Assembly: GCA_022495005.1 (NCBI GenBank)
Contig: JAGYXB010001748.1
Span: 868,001 to 932,000 of the forward strand
Source of the DNA: Rhyacophila brunnea
Taxonomy: Eukaryota; Arthropoda; Insecta; Trichoptera; Rhyacophilidae
Length of the DNA stretch: 64,000 nucleotides
Reading direction: 5' to 3'
A program made the translations under genes and the position numbers. The notes beneath the pieces are model-generated. The model was not told the origin of the DNA and ran no database searches. It worked only from the letters and a program-made list of their open reading frames with translations. Positions 48,525 to 61,400 of this stretch are shown here, one piece after another (positions within the stretch are counted from its first letter, which is position 1; every line of letters begins with the position of its first letter).

Positions 48525-51500
48525 CTAAACATAAAAGAAAATGGGAATTAATAGTATTCATTATATGATTCATTCGTCCGATACTTTTTATTTGTACGGT
48601 TTTTATACATAATTTTCTTATGAAAATGATAAGGACAAGATATTTTAATATTTATCATTTAATATATCGTGGTGGGTAACCCTAAAGATTATACACAGTG
48701 TAGATTTATTGTATTTTATTAATAATAGGCATGGGTAATTCTTTGCGGAATGGGAAATACAGTGCAGTTTTCGTGTAAACTGGTATATAATATATATAAA
48801 AAAAAAACTAATAACATTATTACTCTAGCTCAGATTTTTGGCCCTTAGCCTGGTAATGTTTAAGATGAAATCTCTGAAGATATTATAAACCGATATGTTT
48901 GTGTATTAGAAATCTGAATTTAGCATATTTCTTCATTTGCGTCACATACTGTTGAAAATCGGCACTCCTTTCAATAGCCCCTGTTTTATTTCTCCAGCAA
49001 TCAAGCGGAATGTATTGGAAAAACCCTTGGCGTCCTTTAATGGGCGAGCACATCGTATAGGCATCATTCGTGTCCACATTAAATGTTTCCGCTAACGATA
49101 CCTTACCGAATTATTGTCTTCCCTTCTAGTTGTGTGGTCAAAAAAACAATAAAACTCTTTAAAGACGATAGTTACATAGGTATATCGACATAAAATAGAA
49201 CTAACGATCTCAGTCGATAATGAAGTACTCGTCACAAAAACAATTGACGTTAACAATAAACTGAATAAACTGACGTTAACTGAACTAGTAGTCGATATCA
49301 AACCTTTCAATCGAGCAGTTCACAAATAATTTCTCAAATGAATAATCGTTCCTCGCATACTGAGTTTTTCCGCAATAGACATAAAACTACCAAAACAATA
49401 AAGCCATACTATCATGTAATATTAAAATAGATATGAAATAATAAACAACCATAAAAAAGTTCTGTGTTTATTAATCAAATATGTATATATATATTTTTAA
49501 ATATACTTAGTAGTGGAACGTAATACCAAATGAAAATAACGACCAACTACAAGAAATCTTTTATATTAAAACGTACATATTGTCTATCATATAAAACTTG
49601 TTATGCTCATAATATTATCTGTATTTATAGAACATAATATGAAATATTACCAAATTTAATAACAAAGTTGTTATCCTCTTAATGCATACGTCATTACTAA
49701 TTGCAAAATCACGTAGGTATATCCGATACAAAATTGATTATCACAATAATATGATGCCGTAACCCAGTGTACCTACTGCTGAAATATATACAGATGGTCA
49801 GCCAATATGTTTATCTCGGGTCGAGCATATCTGAAAAGGGTAGATGGAAGACTGATATCAAAAAGAGAATAACAATAATAAGGCCAAACGTATCCCTTAA
49901 TCAGCGAACTCCAGATTCTACAAAGACTCTCCTCGGTTTGCCTTCACTGGACTCCTTAATTTTACCGTTAACTTTTTGGTCATATGGGCCGCAGAGAAGA
50001 TGACTATGTAAAAAAACTCGTGAAGGTCTGAAAGGGAGAGCATCTCGTTGGAGATTAACGATGACCCTGCGTGGACGCTGAATGCCGATAGGAATGGAGC
50101 AAAATCGTGGTAAAGATGGCCAAATCATTTGAGTCATGATCCTCTATCATGAAGTTCCAACGAAGATGTAATGAAGGGTGCGCGCCAAAAATATATCTAG
50201 AATAATCACACATAATAATATTTAGGTAGCCAATTATATAAATTGTAGGTACCATGTATTAACTTTACTATAGTCTTTTCTTTCGAGTCGTCATAATTTT
50301 GTAACTAGATTAAGTTTCGGGTTAGGTATTTTGGATGCTTAGTGTAACCCAGAAATGTGTTCGTTATATATACTATCCGTTACTTTACGTCTGTATCAGT
50401 TATTAATCAAAATAAAAATAAAACTGCAAGGTACATCTTTGGCGTTTTATTTAAGTATTACTCGATATTAGGTAATAAATGTTAATGTATATTCCATGTG
50501 CACATTAAATCACGTTGGTAGTTGTCCGTATAATCTAAATTGGCAATATGAAGAACATTCAAGCGAGCCCATAGCATAAACGGTATTAAAAAACGGAACA
50601 TTATCCTGATCTCGCCCCCTAATAATCTTAATCTGGTATCACTCATCCAATCTCCCATTCTCTAAAATAGTGCTTCCCAACCTTATTCGAGTCAAGGCAC
50701 ACTGAAGAATATATAAATTATTACGCATGTATATTGAAAGCCTCAAAAATATGTTTAATACTAAAAAATGCATTTTTATTAATAAAGAATTTTTGAAATA
50801 GCATACCAAATAGTATAATATAAAAGCATGCCATATGACAATTTCATTGCATGACAGGCATTCCATCTCTTTATAGTATTTTTAATTGAGCATATTACTT
50901 GTTACATATCATTAAAAATAGTAGCAATTTAAATATCTTTTTCATTGAGAAACTTGCACCTTTTTGTGCCTGGACCGATGCTTGAAAGAGCTTCTCGTAA
51001 TTCTTAGTCAAGTGATTTTAAACATTTTGACTAATTTGAATTATTGATAATAAACATCGATAAGAAAGATTGTTTGTAGATAATATATGTGGTGGCAAAT
51101 GGTAGATGAGTCTTTGTTACATTTTTGCCAGTTTACGAAAACTTATATTTTACAGTGAACCAAAATGTAAACAACTGAATCTTTGAACTGAACTGCAGTG
51201 GTTTGACCATTCTTCAAATCCAATAGCAAATCGTAACCGTCATAAGTAATAAATAATATATTATTGCAACACTCTTCTCAATCGTTTACGCCACACCGGT
51301 TGGGAAGGTACGTTCAAACATATTATTATTATTATAATAAACTGTATTTATTAAATAGTTTTTTTTTGTTAAAAGATAGATAGTAAATCAACGGTTAAAT
51401 TTATTTTAATTTAACTTGAATTGAAACGTGGGCTATATGGTCTTTTGGGTACCCACTTTTTTTTAACTGAATAGGTAAGTAAATAGTATGTATATATATA

Positions 51501-54500
51501 TATATATATAATATGTAGGTATGTAATATTATTGGCGGGTATGAATGTAGTTGTACGCCAACCGTTTCAAAATGCCTACCACACTCTTAAAGAATTGCCT
51601 CAGGCAATCATTTTATGTTATGTTATGCCATTGTGTTATATTTGCTTAACTAATACGTATCAATAACGGTGTCCGGGACATTCTTCAACTACAGTTCTTC
51701 GCCGACAATCCGTCACCGACAAATCCTCTAAGCCACAATTTTTCGCGGCCGAACAATAACTCGCTTTATGAATTGGAAAAATGTGTATTAATAAGTAGGC
51801 TGCACGCGCAAGTGACAACCATTACCAAGAATTACCAATAATTATTATTAATTATATAGTTAAGAGCAGCGTCATGTTTTTCTAGGCATGTTTAGCTTTT
51901 TTGCGTACACAAAGTAAAAAATAGTTCAAGAAAATAAGGGAGAGAATCTTTATAAGTACAATAACGGATCCGAGAAATAAAAAAAAATTAAATCACTACA
52001 TGTAAAAAATTGTGTAAATTCATGTAAACCTTGTTTTATTTTTCATACTAAGAAATTGTGAAGCAACCCGTTTTTTTTTTAAATTCATTTGTAGATAATA
52101 TATATTATATACATTGATTTGTGTCATGAATACACATTAATTTTTTTACACCGTTTTCAAAAATATATAATTTTCAATATTTATTCGGCGAAGAATTCCG
52201 GGCGAAGAATGACCTAGACCCATCATTACTATCTTGTATACATAAGAAAGTATCATCAAATGCCGGCAAGGTTAAAATTAACGTTCTATATATTCTGAAT
52301 CATGATGATTTTAGTGAATTGTATTTTAAAATTAATTATTTTTCGTGCGTTCATGAAAAGCCATTAACTTTCATGTCCATGTTACCATCATTTATATCAA
52401 TTCTATTACTTATATTAAAATACCACACCGCAAGTCTGAAAAAGTACGGCTTGCAAAACTAAAACTCTCGCGACTCCGGCAATAGGTACTCACATAACGA
52501 CTTCATTTATATTATATTATAAAATGCTTGCCTTTGGTCAGTTATCTTTCTTAGATATATTCTTTTGTATAAACGAAAGTGTCATGCTACTAGGGACATC
52601 TAGCGGTAGAATTAGGAATATGCAACTTGACTGAAAGCAACAGTGAGGTAAAGTTAAATTCGATTTTGAGATAAGTGTGCCAATCGATTTCTGACATCTA
52701 TACCTACGGTAATGAATCACTGAGATTTTTTAAAAATTGTAATAAGTACCCCATTAATCCTTTCCACGCGGACGGAATACCTGTTGTACACTTATTAATT
52801 GGCCATTCGATATAGGTAGCATGTTATTTAAATACTGTAATTAAAAAGTAATTAAATGCTCCGCGGTCAACAAGTTAAAAAATTACATTGTTGCATTTAT
52901 TAAAAATCTCCTTCAACTTCAAAGCAACAGTGGGATAATTCAGATAACCCACTGTCAAGGCTATACCTCAGTTGAGGCATGGTCTAAAAAGATCGTGGCT
53001 AGGCGATGCGCGGATTGCGGGTCGCGGGTGCAAATGACGCATGCCGAACGAAATATAATTCGTCATATAAATCTAACATGCGTCCATTTAATTTTCTGTT
53101 TAAAGCGTCATAGAAAGCGGCCGTGCATATCCACGGCTGTGCATATATGACGGGTGGTGGTGGGCACTTTAACGTATGTTCTATTAGTAACAACAATAAT
53201 ATATTCATTGACGGTATTCGTTGGTCGTTTTAAGTAAATGGGTAACGTTTTTAGTCATCTTTACACGATTTAAGAATTAATAATAATCAAAATAAACTTA
53301 CTTCTATTTGATTTGTATGCCACATTAAACACCTTCATTGATTTATTATGTAGATACTTATTAAATTAGGGTTTTTTATAATTTATGATTTTGATTTAAT
53401 TTTTTTCATTTTCTCTAGAAAATAAAAAATGTTTAATTATTTTTTTTATTCATATAATTTCTTGTTTTAGTATAATCATAGAACCGAAGTTCAAATAGAT
53501 ATAAATAACAAATGTTTCATGCTATAGGTACATACATTTTTCTCTTTTTAAAATCTATTTTTTAATTTAAAAAAAATTGGACAATATGATTTAAGTATGA
53601 TTTTTTTTAATATTTATTTTCAGCGTTCATCATATTAAGTATAATTATAATTTTAAGTATAATTTTATTTTGGACCGATTGACTAGAAACAATCCTCAGC
53701 CGGCCAACGCCACCAATTCACCTCTGGACTGTATAAATATTTGGTAACAAATACTTTCGTCAGTCGTTTAATTTTTCTAATAAAGTTCATTGAATATTAA
53801 TACTATTAAGAAATTTCAATTGGTATTACATTTATACTATTATTATTATTACTATAAATAAAATTGATTGCACAGACAATTAATTATTTCTACTAATTAC
53901 TGAATTGCCCATGTTTACATGTAATTACTCAGATTATCCCAATTAAAGAAACGTTTTTGTATTTAAAAAAATCCAATAGCGTCAGTAGAGGAAGTAAATT
54001 GTCAATCGAAGCAGAACAAGTTATTAGTAACTATTAGCACTTAGTAAGTCATAATAAAAATACGACAGATCATGTATTAAATTTAACACGCGAAGGTATA
54101 GATTCGATAGCCTTGCATCACGCCTTAAAAATTAACATAATTACTGCAAAATTATTTTACTCAGATGTTATCAAACAGTGAACAATATCAAAAAACCAAA
54201 AACACTTTGTACTTTCTAAAAGACAAAAAAATAATTATGCAATTATTAAATGTCTTTTTCAAGTGTAGTTAGTCTTCTCTAGTCGTTCTCAAGATTTCTC
54301 AGCGACGATTTTCGTCTTCTACCAGAATATTATGTAGACTCGTTAGACATTTTTTCTTATGACACAACCATTTTATCCATATGCATACCTAGCTTCCACA
54401 CAACCCCAAAATAATCATTGTATCCAGTGACGTCCCTAGAAAATATGCCGCCCCAAGGCAGCGCCAAAATGACGCCCTATTCTTTATCATCCTTTCATGA

Positions 54501-55372
54501 CTCCAATATCTAATGTGATGTATGGATACATTACTAACAAAATATATACCACTAAATCTAATTTAAGTGCCATATCTACTTCAATAGACAATATTGCGAG
54601 TCCACGGTTTCAGATACATTAAAAAATATACCTGACAACTTTAAAAACTCGCGAGTGACTGGCAAAAATATTTGGATAAATTAATTACGTAAGTACCTAT
54701 GTAAGTACCTACCTATAATTCAAATATAATTCACAAATCTGCATGTGTCATTGCTGGTCATCAAGGACGTTACGTCCAAGGATAATGTAAGTAAACTAGA
54801 CATCGCAAACCCGACAAAAAAATACAGTCCTGTTAAAAATTTTAATTATGTTAATTGATACATTTTTTTTCAACCAGTGAGGTAAATTTTTTTAATGGAA
54901 AGATATTTCCGTTAATACTAAGTTTAGGTACCTGTTTCTATATATACTTAATGATTCTTCTCGATTTGCCGCCTTTCGAGTAACTGCCGCACCCAAGCGA
55001 CGCTCAATCTGCCTACCCCCACGGGACGTCACTGATTGTATCCCAGATAGACTAACTATTCGCTGTTATTCATTCTTAAATGAGGAAATAATACTTTCAA
55101 CAATTCGTATTCTCATAAACCGGCATGTCTGTTTTTATTCTGATTTGTGCAGTTCCAGTCCCATACGTCTTTCCATCTTTTCTTCTTTTCAGCTAGTCAA
55201 ATTCATAAATTTCTCAGATCTCATCAATCTTTCTATGAATGGTCTCTAATGGGTCTCGGATCGGTGAACAAAATGAATATAGTATACGAACTGTTCGAAA
55301 GATGAAAATCGTTTGTGAAAATTTACGTAATTTTTCGAACATTTAATAATATGTTCTGATACAAATGCCCGC

Positions 55373-55422
<50 letters not shown>

Positions 55423-58400
55423 ATTTTCCAACGCAGGTGGAAAAAATTGTTCATATACGGATTTGCTTGGTCTGGACTAGACTTCAGACATCTGAGTGTC
55501 TTCATTCTAGCCTTCGCAGAATCCTGGTTTGGCTCTGTCAGTTGTCAGATTATGCAACAGAGCATTTTTAAATGTCAAAGACAAAACAACTGATATTGAC
55601 AAGCAGTATCATAAATCATGACAAATAAAACATTAGTTTATAATACAATCCGAAGATTTTTCATTCAATGAATATTAAAGTCAAAATATATCTACCAACG
55701 TAAATTGGCTGGTGTTTAAATTGGGAACTAAATTCACCACAGTATACAAATTTGAATGACAATATGACAAATGATAGAATGTGAAGTCATCACACAGCAG
55801 ACACAACGTACACTAACAGTTTTATAGTAATAAAAATGTATTATCGGTTATCATCATAAATTATACACATTTTGATACTCACAAAATAAAATTAAAAATA
55901 AATGGATTATATACTCGTACATAACACAATCGGATCATGCTTAGTTGTGTTTAAATCAGGAAACATTTTTTTAGATTACTCATTGTAATTATAGTTAATA
56001 TAAATTAAAATTAGTTTTAGCTGCGGAAATACTTATTTTTGTAAGTAATTTCCCCTCAATTTGTGCCAAAACTTTCAATTTTTGATTGACCCAGTCTCTG
56101 TTTCCAATGAATAGCTTTTGCTTTCAATTTAACACGATCTTGATTGCTTGTGAAAACGGTTTTTGTAATGCATGTAACAATTTTGTATTATTAAGAACAA
56201 AATCAATGCCATAATAAAACATTGTACGTACAACCGGTTACGTTTTTATGTAACTGTAACCTTACCTTTTAATAACTAACTATAACTGTTCATTATAAAA
56301 GAATTTACAAAACTGCAATATTATTATCTTTCTGTTTATCAATTAACTACGACTGTAAAAAAATAATAATCACCTTGTTCTTGTCTTTATAAGGGTGAAC
56401 ATAATTATCGACGAGAATTACATTAAAAAACAGACTTCATGAAAAACGCCATTCTACGCCATCTTGTTTTTCTTTGATTAATAGGAAACGCTCAATTAAT
56501 TCGCCATAAATAATAATTATTCATTATGTTTCTATTATATTTGCACACGCCCAACCTAGACCAAAATACCAATTTTCAAGTGGTTTTTATATCTACTTTA
56601 CATATACTATAAATTATTATTTGTATTGTTTTACATTAATTATAGTAACCATTTTTTTAATTCAAACTCAATATGGGTTCGTTACAATTTTACTTTTGAA
56701 TGCAAAACAATATAAGTACTTGGCAGCCTATTTACAAATACACCATGGTCACTCGTTCATCATATCTAGTTCACAACTGGACATAATAATGTTGGTCAGT
56801 ATTGTGTTTTATTTATTTAACAAAACAATAATGAAATCATTAAAAACACCATTGACTTTTTTTACTGGCAAACAACTAGGCATAGTCCGGAATTTTTCTT
56901 CCAATTCGTACTTTCGTCTGAACTCATAATGATTATTTTTATTCTTTCGTTCATGTGTATCGTTATTATTATGTATCAAATTTTCTGCAAAGTAACATTG
57001 TCAAATACATACGGATTCTTTCCTTATGATAATGTCAAACAAATGAAATTTTCGACACGTTTTCTCCTAGACATGCTACCCGATGGTTGGTTTTTCTTTT
57101 TACTTATTAGCGGGTTCATTTACAATCTGTCATTACTATAGTATTAATTTTCAGTTTCCTACCAATACCCCTCGTAACTCTGCAGTCTTCGTGCTCATTG
57201 CTACCCCATACAGGACGAATGTGATATTTCATGATGCTATCCATCGTGCAAATAACCTACTTGATGGCACCATGAAGGTTAATACTTATATTTTTATTGA
57301 ATTATTTAATTCGAACTCATAAAGCTCGGTGGATGTACGTGGCATCAAAGAACTAGGGACCGAGAAGAGTGGAGGGAGCTAGGGAAGGCTTTCATCCACC
57401 AGTGGATCGACCTCGGCTAATGATTTATTTATTTATTTAAGAAAATAAAACATTGTGGACATAACAAATCTAAATTCATGACGTACACAACATGAGATTT
57501 ACATTATAACCAATATTACCCTCACAAGAGAGAAGAAAAGAATATTATATAAAATAATAATAATAATAATAAAATTTAATTAAAATAAAAACATACTTAG
57601 GTACAATTTTAGACAGAAAAATAAAATTTCGAATACAAAATACATAACACGTCACTGAAAATATCTACGTCTTTGGGGAGCGCATTGACTAGTCTTGCAC
57701 CCCTCGCTAATAGTGCCTGATACACTTGACACGAGGAAACGATTCCGATCCGAAATAAATCATGGCTGCGACCACGTAGGTAATTGACAGGCGCATGGAA
57801 ATTCAAATTCAGTAGGACAATAGGATTGGAAACCATCCCTCGCGATAACAGGCCAAAAGTGCTTCAAGAGCAGAAGAGACCTACGATGATGATTTAATTT
57901 TTGTGGGTGTTTTTTTAGATTATTTTTATTTTCTATTGCATAAGAATTTACTTTTCTATTATATTTGTCGGTAGTTAGGTATCATCGGGAATTGAGGAAG
58001 TATTTTTTTCTTTTTCACGTTTACTTTTTAATAATTGTATACTATGTGTTATGGCGCATTTATTAAAAACGTAATGCCACAACACTGTTCTAAATAAATA
58101 TTTACGCATTCGAATTTATTTATGTGTTGTTATTTTATCAAACAACAGTAAAAAAAATATATAAAGGTACCGTAAGTGAGTCCAATAACCCTACACTCGC
58201 AATCATCAAAATTACGGAAACTACTTCCAATCTATAAAAAAGACAGATTTATTTGATGACCTCGTATTCACATATTATACATAAAATGTGTACCATGATT
58301 CAGCATACTTATCACAAGGCTGTTCCTGATAACACGATTATTAACGGTATGAAAACAATGCGTTTGTGGAGCAAAGACCTCACAAGATATTGACCGCTAC

Positions 58401-61400
58401 TGACAATATGATAATTATGTATAAAATATAAAACTTGTGTATTATATTAAAGAATAATAAAATTATAAAATACCAATTACTACTTCCACGGTTTATTTAT
58501 AAATATCCTGACTAGTCTGAAATTATAATTAGAAAATCTGGTGACCTATATAAATATGGAAAGCATTGTAGAAGTTGTAGTATAAATTGGTTCGAACATT
58601 TTTTTAATGACCTTGCATCACGAATGGACAGTTAGTGGTATTAACAAGTTGTTATTAAATTAATTCGCAATTTTCAGTATTTTATACCACACATACTTCA
58701 CCAATGGATTCCATTTTTTAAGCACGACATTATAGATATGTACATATAGCAGATAATTAACAGACCACACATCATAAACCAGTGTAGGTAGTATTAATAA
58801 AAAAAATGTTTTCAAGAAACTAATCTTATATAGACACCCACGGTGGCCGCGCGGCTTAAGCGTTGGACTATCACGTCGTGGGTCTCATATTCGAATCCTG
58901 GGTCTGGCAGGTACACATATTGTTTTTCAATTTGTGTGTGAGTCAGGGTATGGACCTAATAGGTTGAGCAAGTGGCAGACATCCATTTCTCATAAAAAAC
59001 AAAATCTGTTAATACAAACCTCCACTCTGTGGAGGCCCATATGATCCTATTGGATCGGACATAGTCGGAAAAAAAATCTTATATGGAGACTAGAAAATCG
59101 AAATGTTTCTAATATCAGAGATATCATGATAATATACATAGGTACATATCTAAATATTTTTTTATGAAAAATTAATATCATTTTCACATTTTTTTTACGT
59201 AGACGTACCAAAACAACACTTTCCGAAAGGGTATACTGATCATTACGAAAAATTCTTGCCATAAAAATAATAACACAGTTTCTCATAGCATTCAATAAAC
59301 TCTAGTTAAGTCGAAGGGTAACTACTTTAAAGAATTTCGTATCTTTGCGACACGCCATCGACCATAAAGAAGTCTTCTCGTGTTATATGGTCTTTTAATT
59401 TAAACCAACTAACGATGTTGATATTTACTTCAATAATTGAGTTGATTGATTTTTTATAACTAACCTGTACTGTGGCATAACCGGAAATAGGTGCTGTTTT
59501 TCTAAATGCTTAAGTGTCATAAATTAATAACTTTAAGGGCACTTCTTGTTTATTTATCTGAGAAAACATATAAGTAGGTACTATTACTATTATATATTGG
59601 TTTAACGATCTTCTGTCAAGACCTCAAAACAGAGGTAGACATGCCAAATCGTTCGTAGAATAAGTTATCTCTGGATAAATCACTTCTTTCGGCGGTATCA
59701 AATAGATACGTATTAAAACATCTAAAAGGCAACCAACATCGGTGAGATAACAAAAGATTAACGGCAGAAGTGCTTATATAAATCTGTATACAGTGGCGCC
59801 ATGGGTACGGTAAAAACGGCTTGAAGTTGTAGTGGTCAGGGCTTCGTACCGTTATTTTTTTCGTTTTGGCTTTCTTTCCGGTTCAAGTAAAATAAAATAT
59901 TATATATACTTATATCAGTTCGGTTCCGGTTTTCATTAAAAAAAAAAAATAGTTTTTCCGGTTTTCGGTTCAACTCCGAGTGATTAATTTTTTAATGTTT
60001 TTATTTATATTAAAAATTTATTTTCTACTATAACTTTGAACATTTTACGGTACTTGTTTGATAGCCCGGCGCCACGCTCCGAAACCAATGGTTATGGTTA
60101 TGCTGCACCGTACGGCCGTAGCCATATATTTTTTAAATACTATATTATAAATTATAAAAATTTTGTCGAGATGTGTCACGACAAATGAAGCGGGGAGTAA
60201 GATCATATTTGCGCGTGTTTGAACATGTACCAAACCGATTTTTTTTCGGTTCGGCTCCGATTTTCGTTACGACAAAAATAACGGTTTTTCCTGTTTCGGT
60301 TCAGTTCCGGTTCGAAGCCCTAGCAGTGGTATTGTTTGCTAGCATTGAAACAGGCATTATAACAAAATTATTCCAATATATGTGCCACTATAGAATGATT
60401 TATCTGTAGGTACATGACAATGCAAGACTGCCCACCGATAAGAGTGAGGACGGTAAGAAGATACTCGTACCTTCGTTCAGCAGTCGATCGAAAGTGTTCG
60501 ATGGAAAGTGAAAAAAAAAAAAATTATGTGTGGTTAGACCAGAAAGTGGATGGAGAATATTTTTACGTAGTTGGAATGGCGGGGTAGTAAATCAGAGAAC
60601 TGGTGCATACTGAGTCATTGGTATGGGGAATGAACCCAAAATGTGTAGAATATAATAAAAAAACTTTTATCATATGTAAATATATGAAAAAATGATTTAA
60701 ACTCAATTTTACTGATTACCTTTTTCACATATGGAGAAATTTCCCAACAATAATTCCTAAAAAAATAACAACAATTCCTAAAAAAAAAGCTCACCACCCC
60801 CATTGCAGTGGGTTCAAATCCCATTCGGTATATTATATTCCTAAGAGTTTTTTTAGTACCTAAATATGTTTGTGATTTTGTTCCAAAGAAAAATAATAAT
60901 ATTATCTAAAATTAAATGCAGAGAAGATGAGTCGCAAAAAAATACTTAAATAGACAAAATTACAAAAACTTAAATCAATTAAGAAATATATTATATATGT
61001 TTCCGCCATTTGTCTTAGCCCTAACATACCCTCATATTATAATATGCTTTGCTCGTTGCTTTGATTATTATTTCCTTCCTATAATGTATGTAGGTTAGTT
61101 ACGCAGCTCTGTACCTGTCCCCCAACTGCCTGTGCAGGTAACACCTTGAAAGGGAATCTTATCAATAATGATTTACTGCCGCTTTATGAAAATGAATGCA
61201 ACGCATTCGTTTCAAAAAATTCAATGATACATATTTTTTGCATGTAGGTTTTCTATAGTAGAGCCTTGAAGTTGTGCAGATGTAGTTATTAATGATCGAT
61301 ACTAAGGATATGACTGTGAGTAACACTTTTTGTATTATCTTATCTATTGGCGTGCTTTCAGAGAAGTCATTTGTGCTAGTTATATAAAAATCAATCAAAA

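Noticed and set aside
55246..55593. Ile-Tyr and Cys-Val rich frames on both strands
   Set aside because: Translation of the (AT)n(GT)n microsatellite.
56621..57141. Hydrophobic plus-strand frames, candidate chemoreceptor exons
   Set aside because: Rich in Ile, Phe, Leu and Tyr as expected from AT-rich sequence; no family motif and no convincing splice sites.
46053..60233. Similar GFGAWRR peptides in two minus-strand frames
   Set aside because: Both are in the two copies of the same MITE, so the match is a repeat match, not a gene family.
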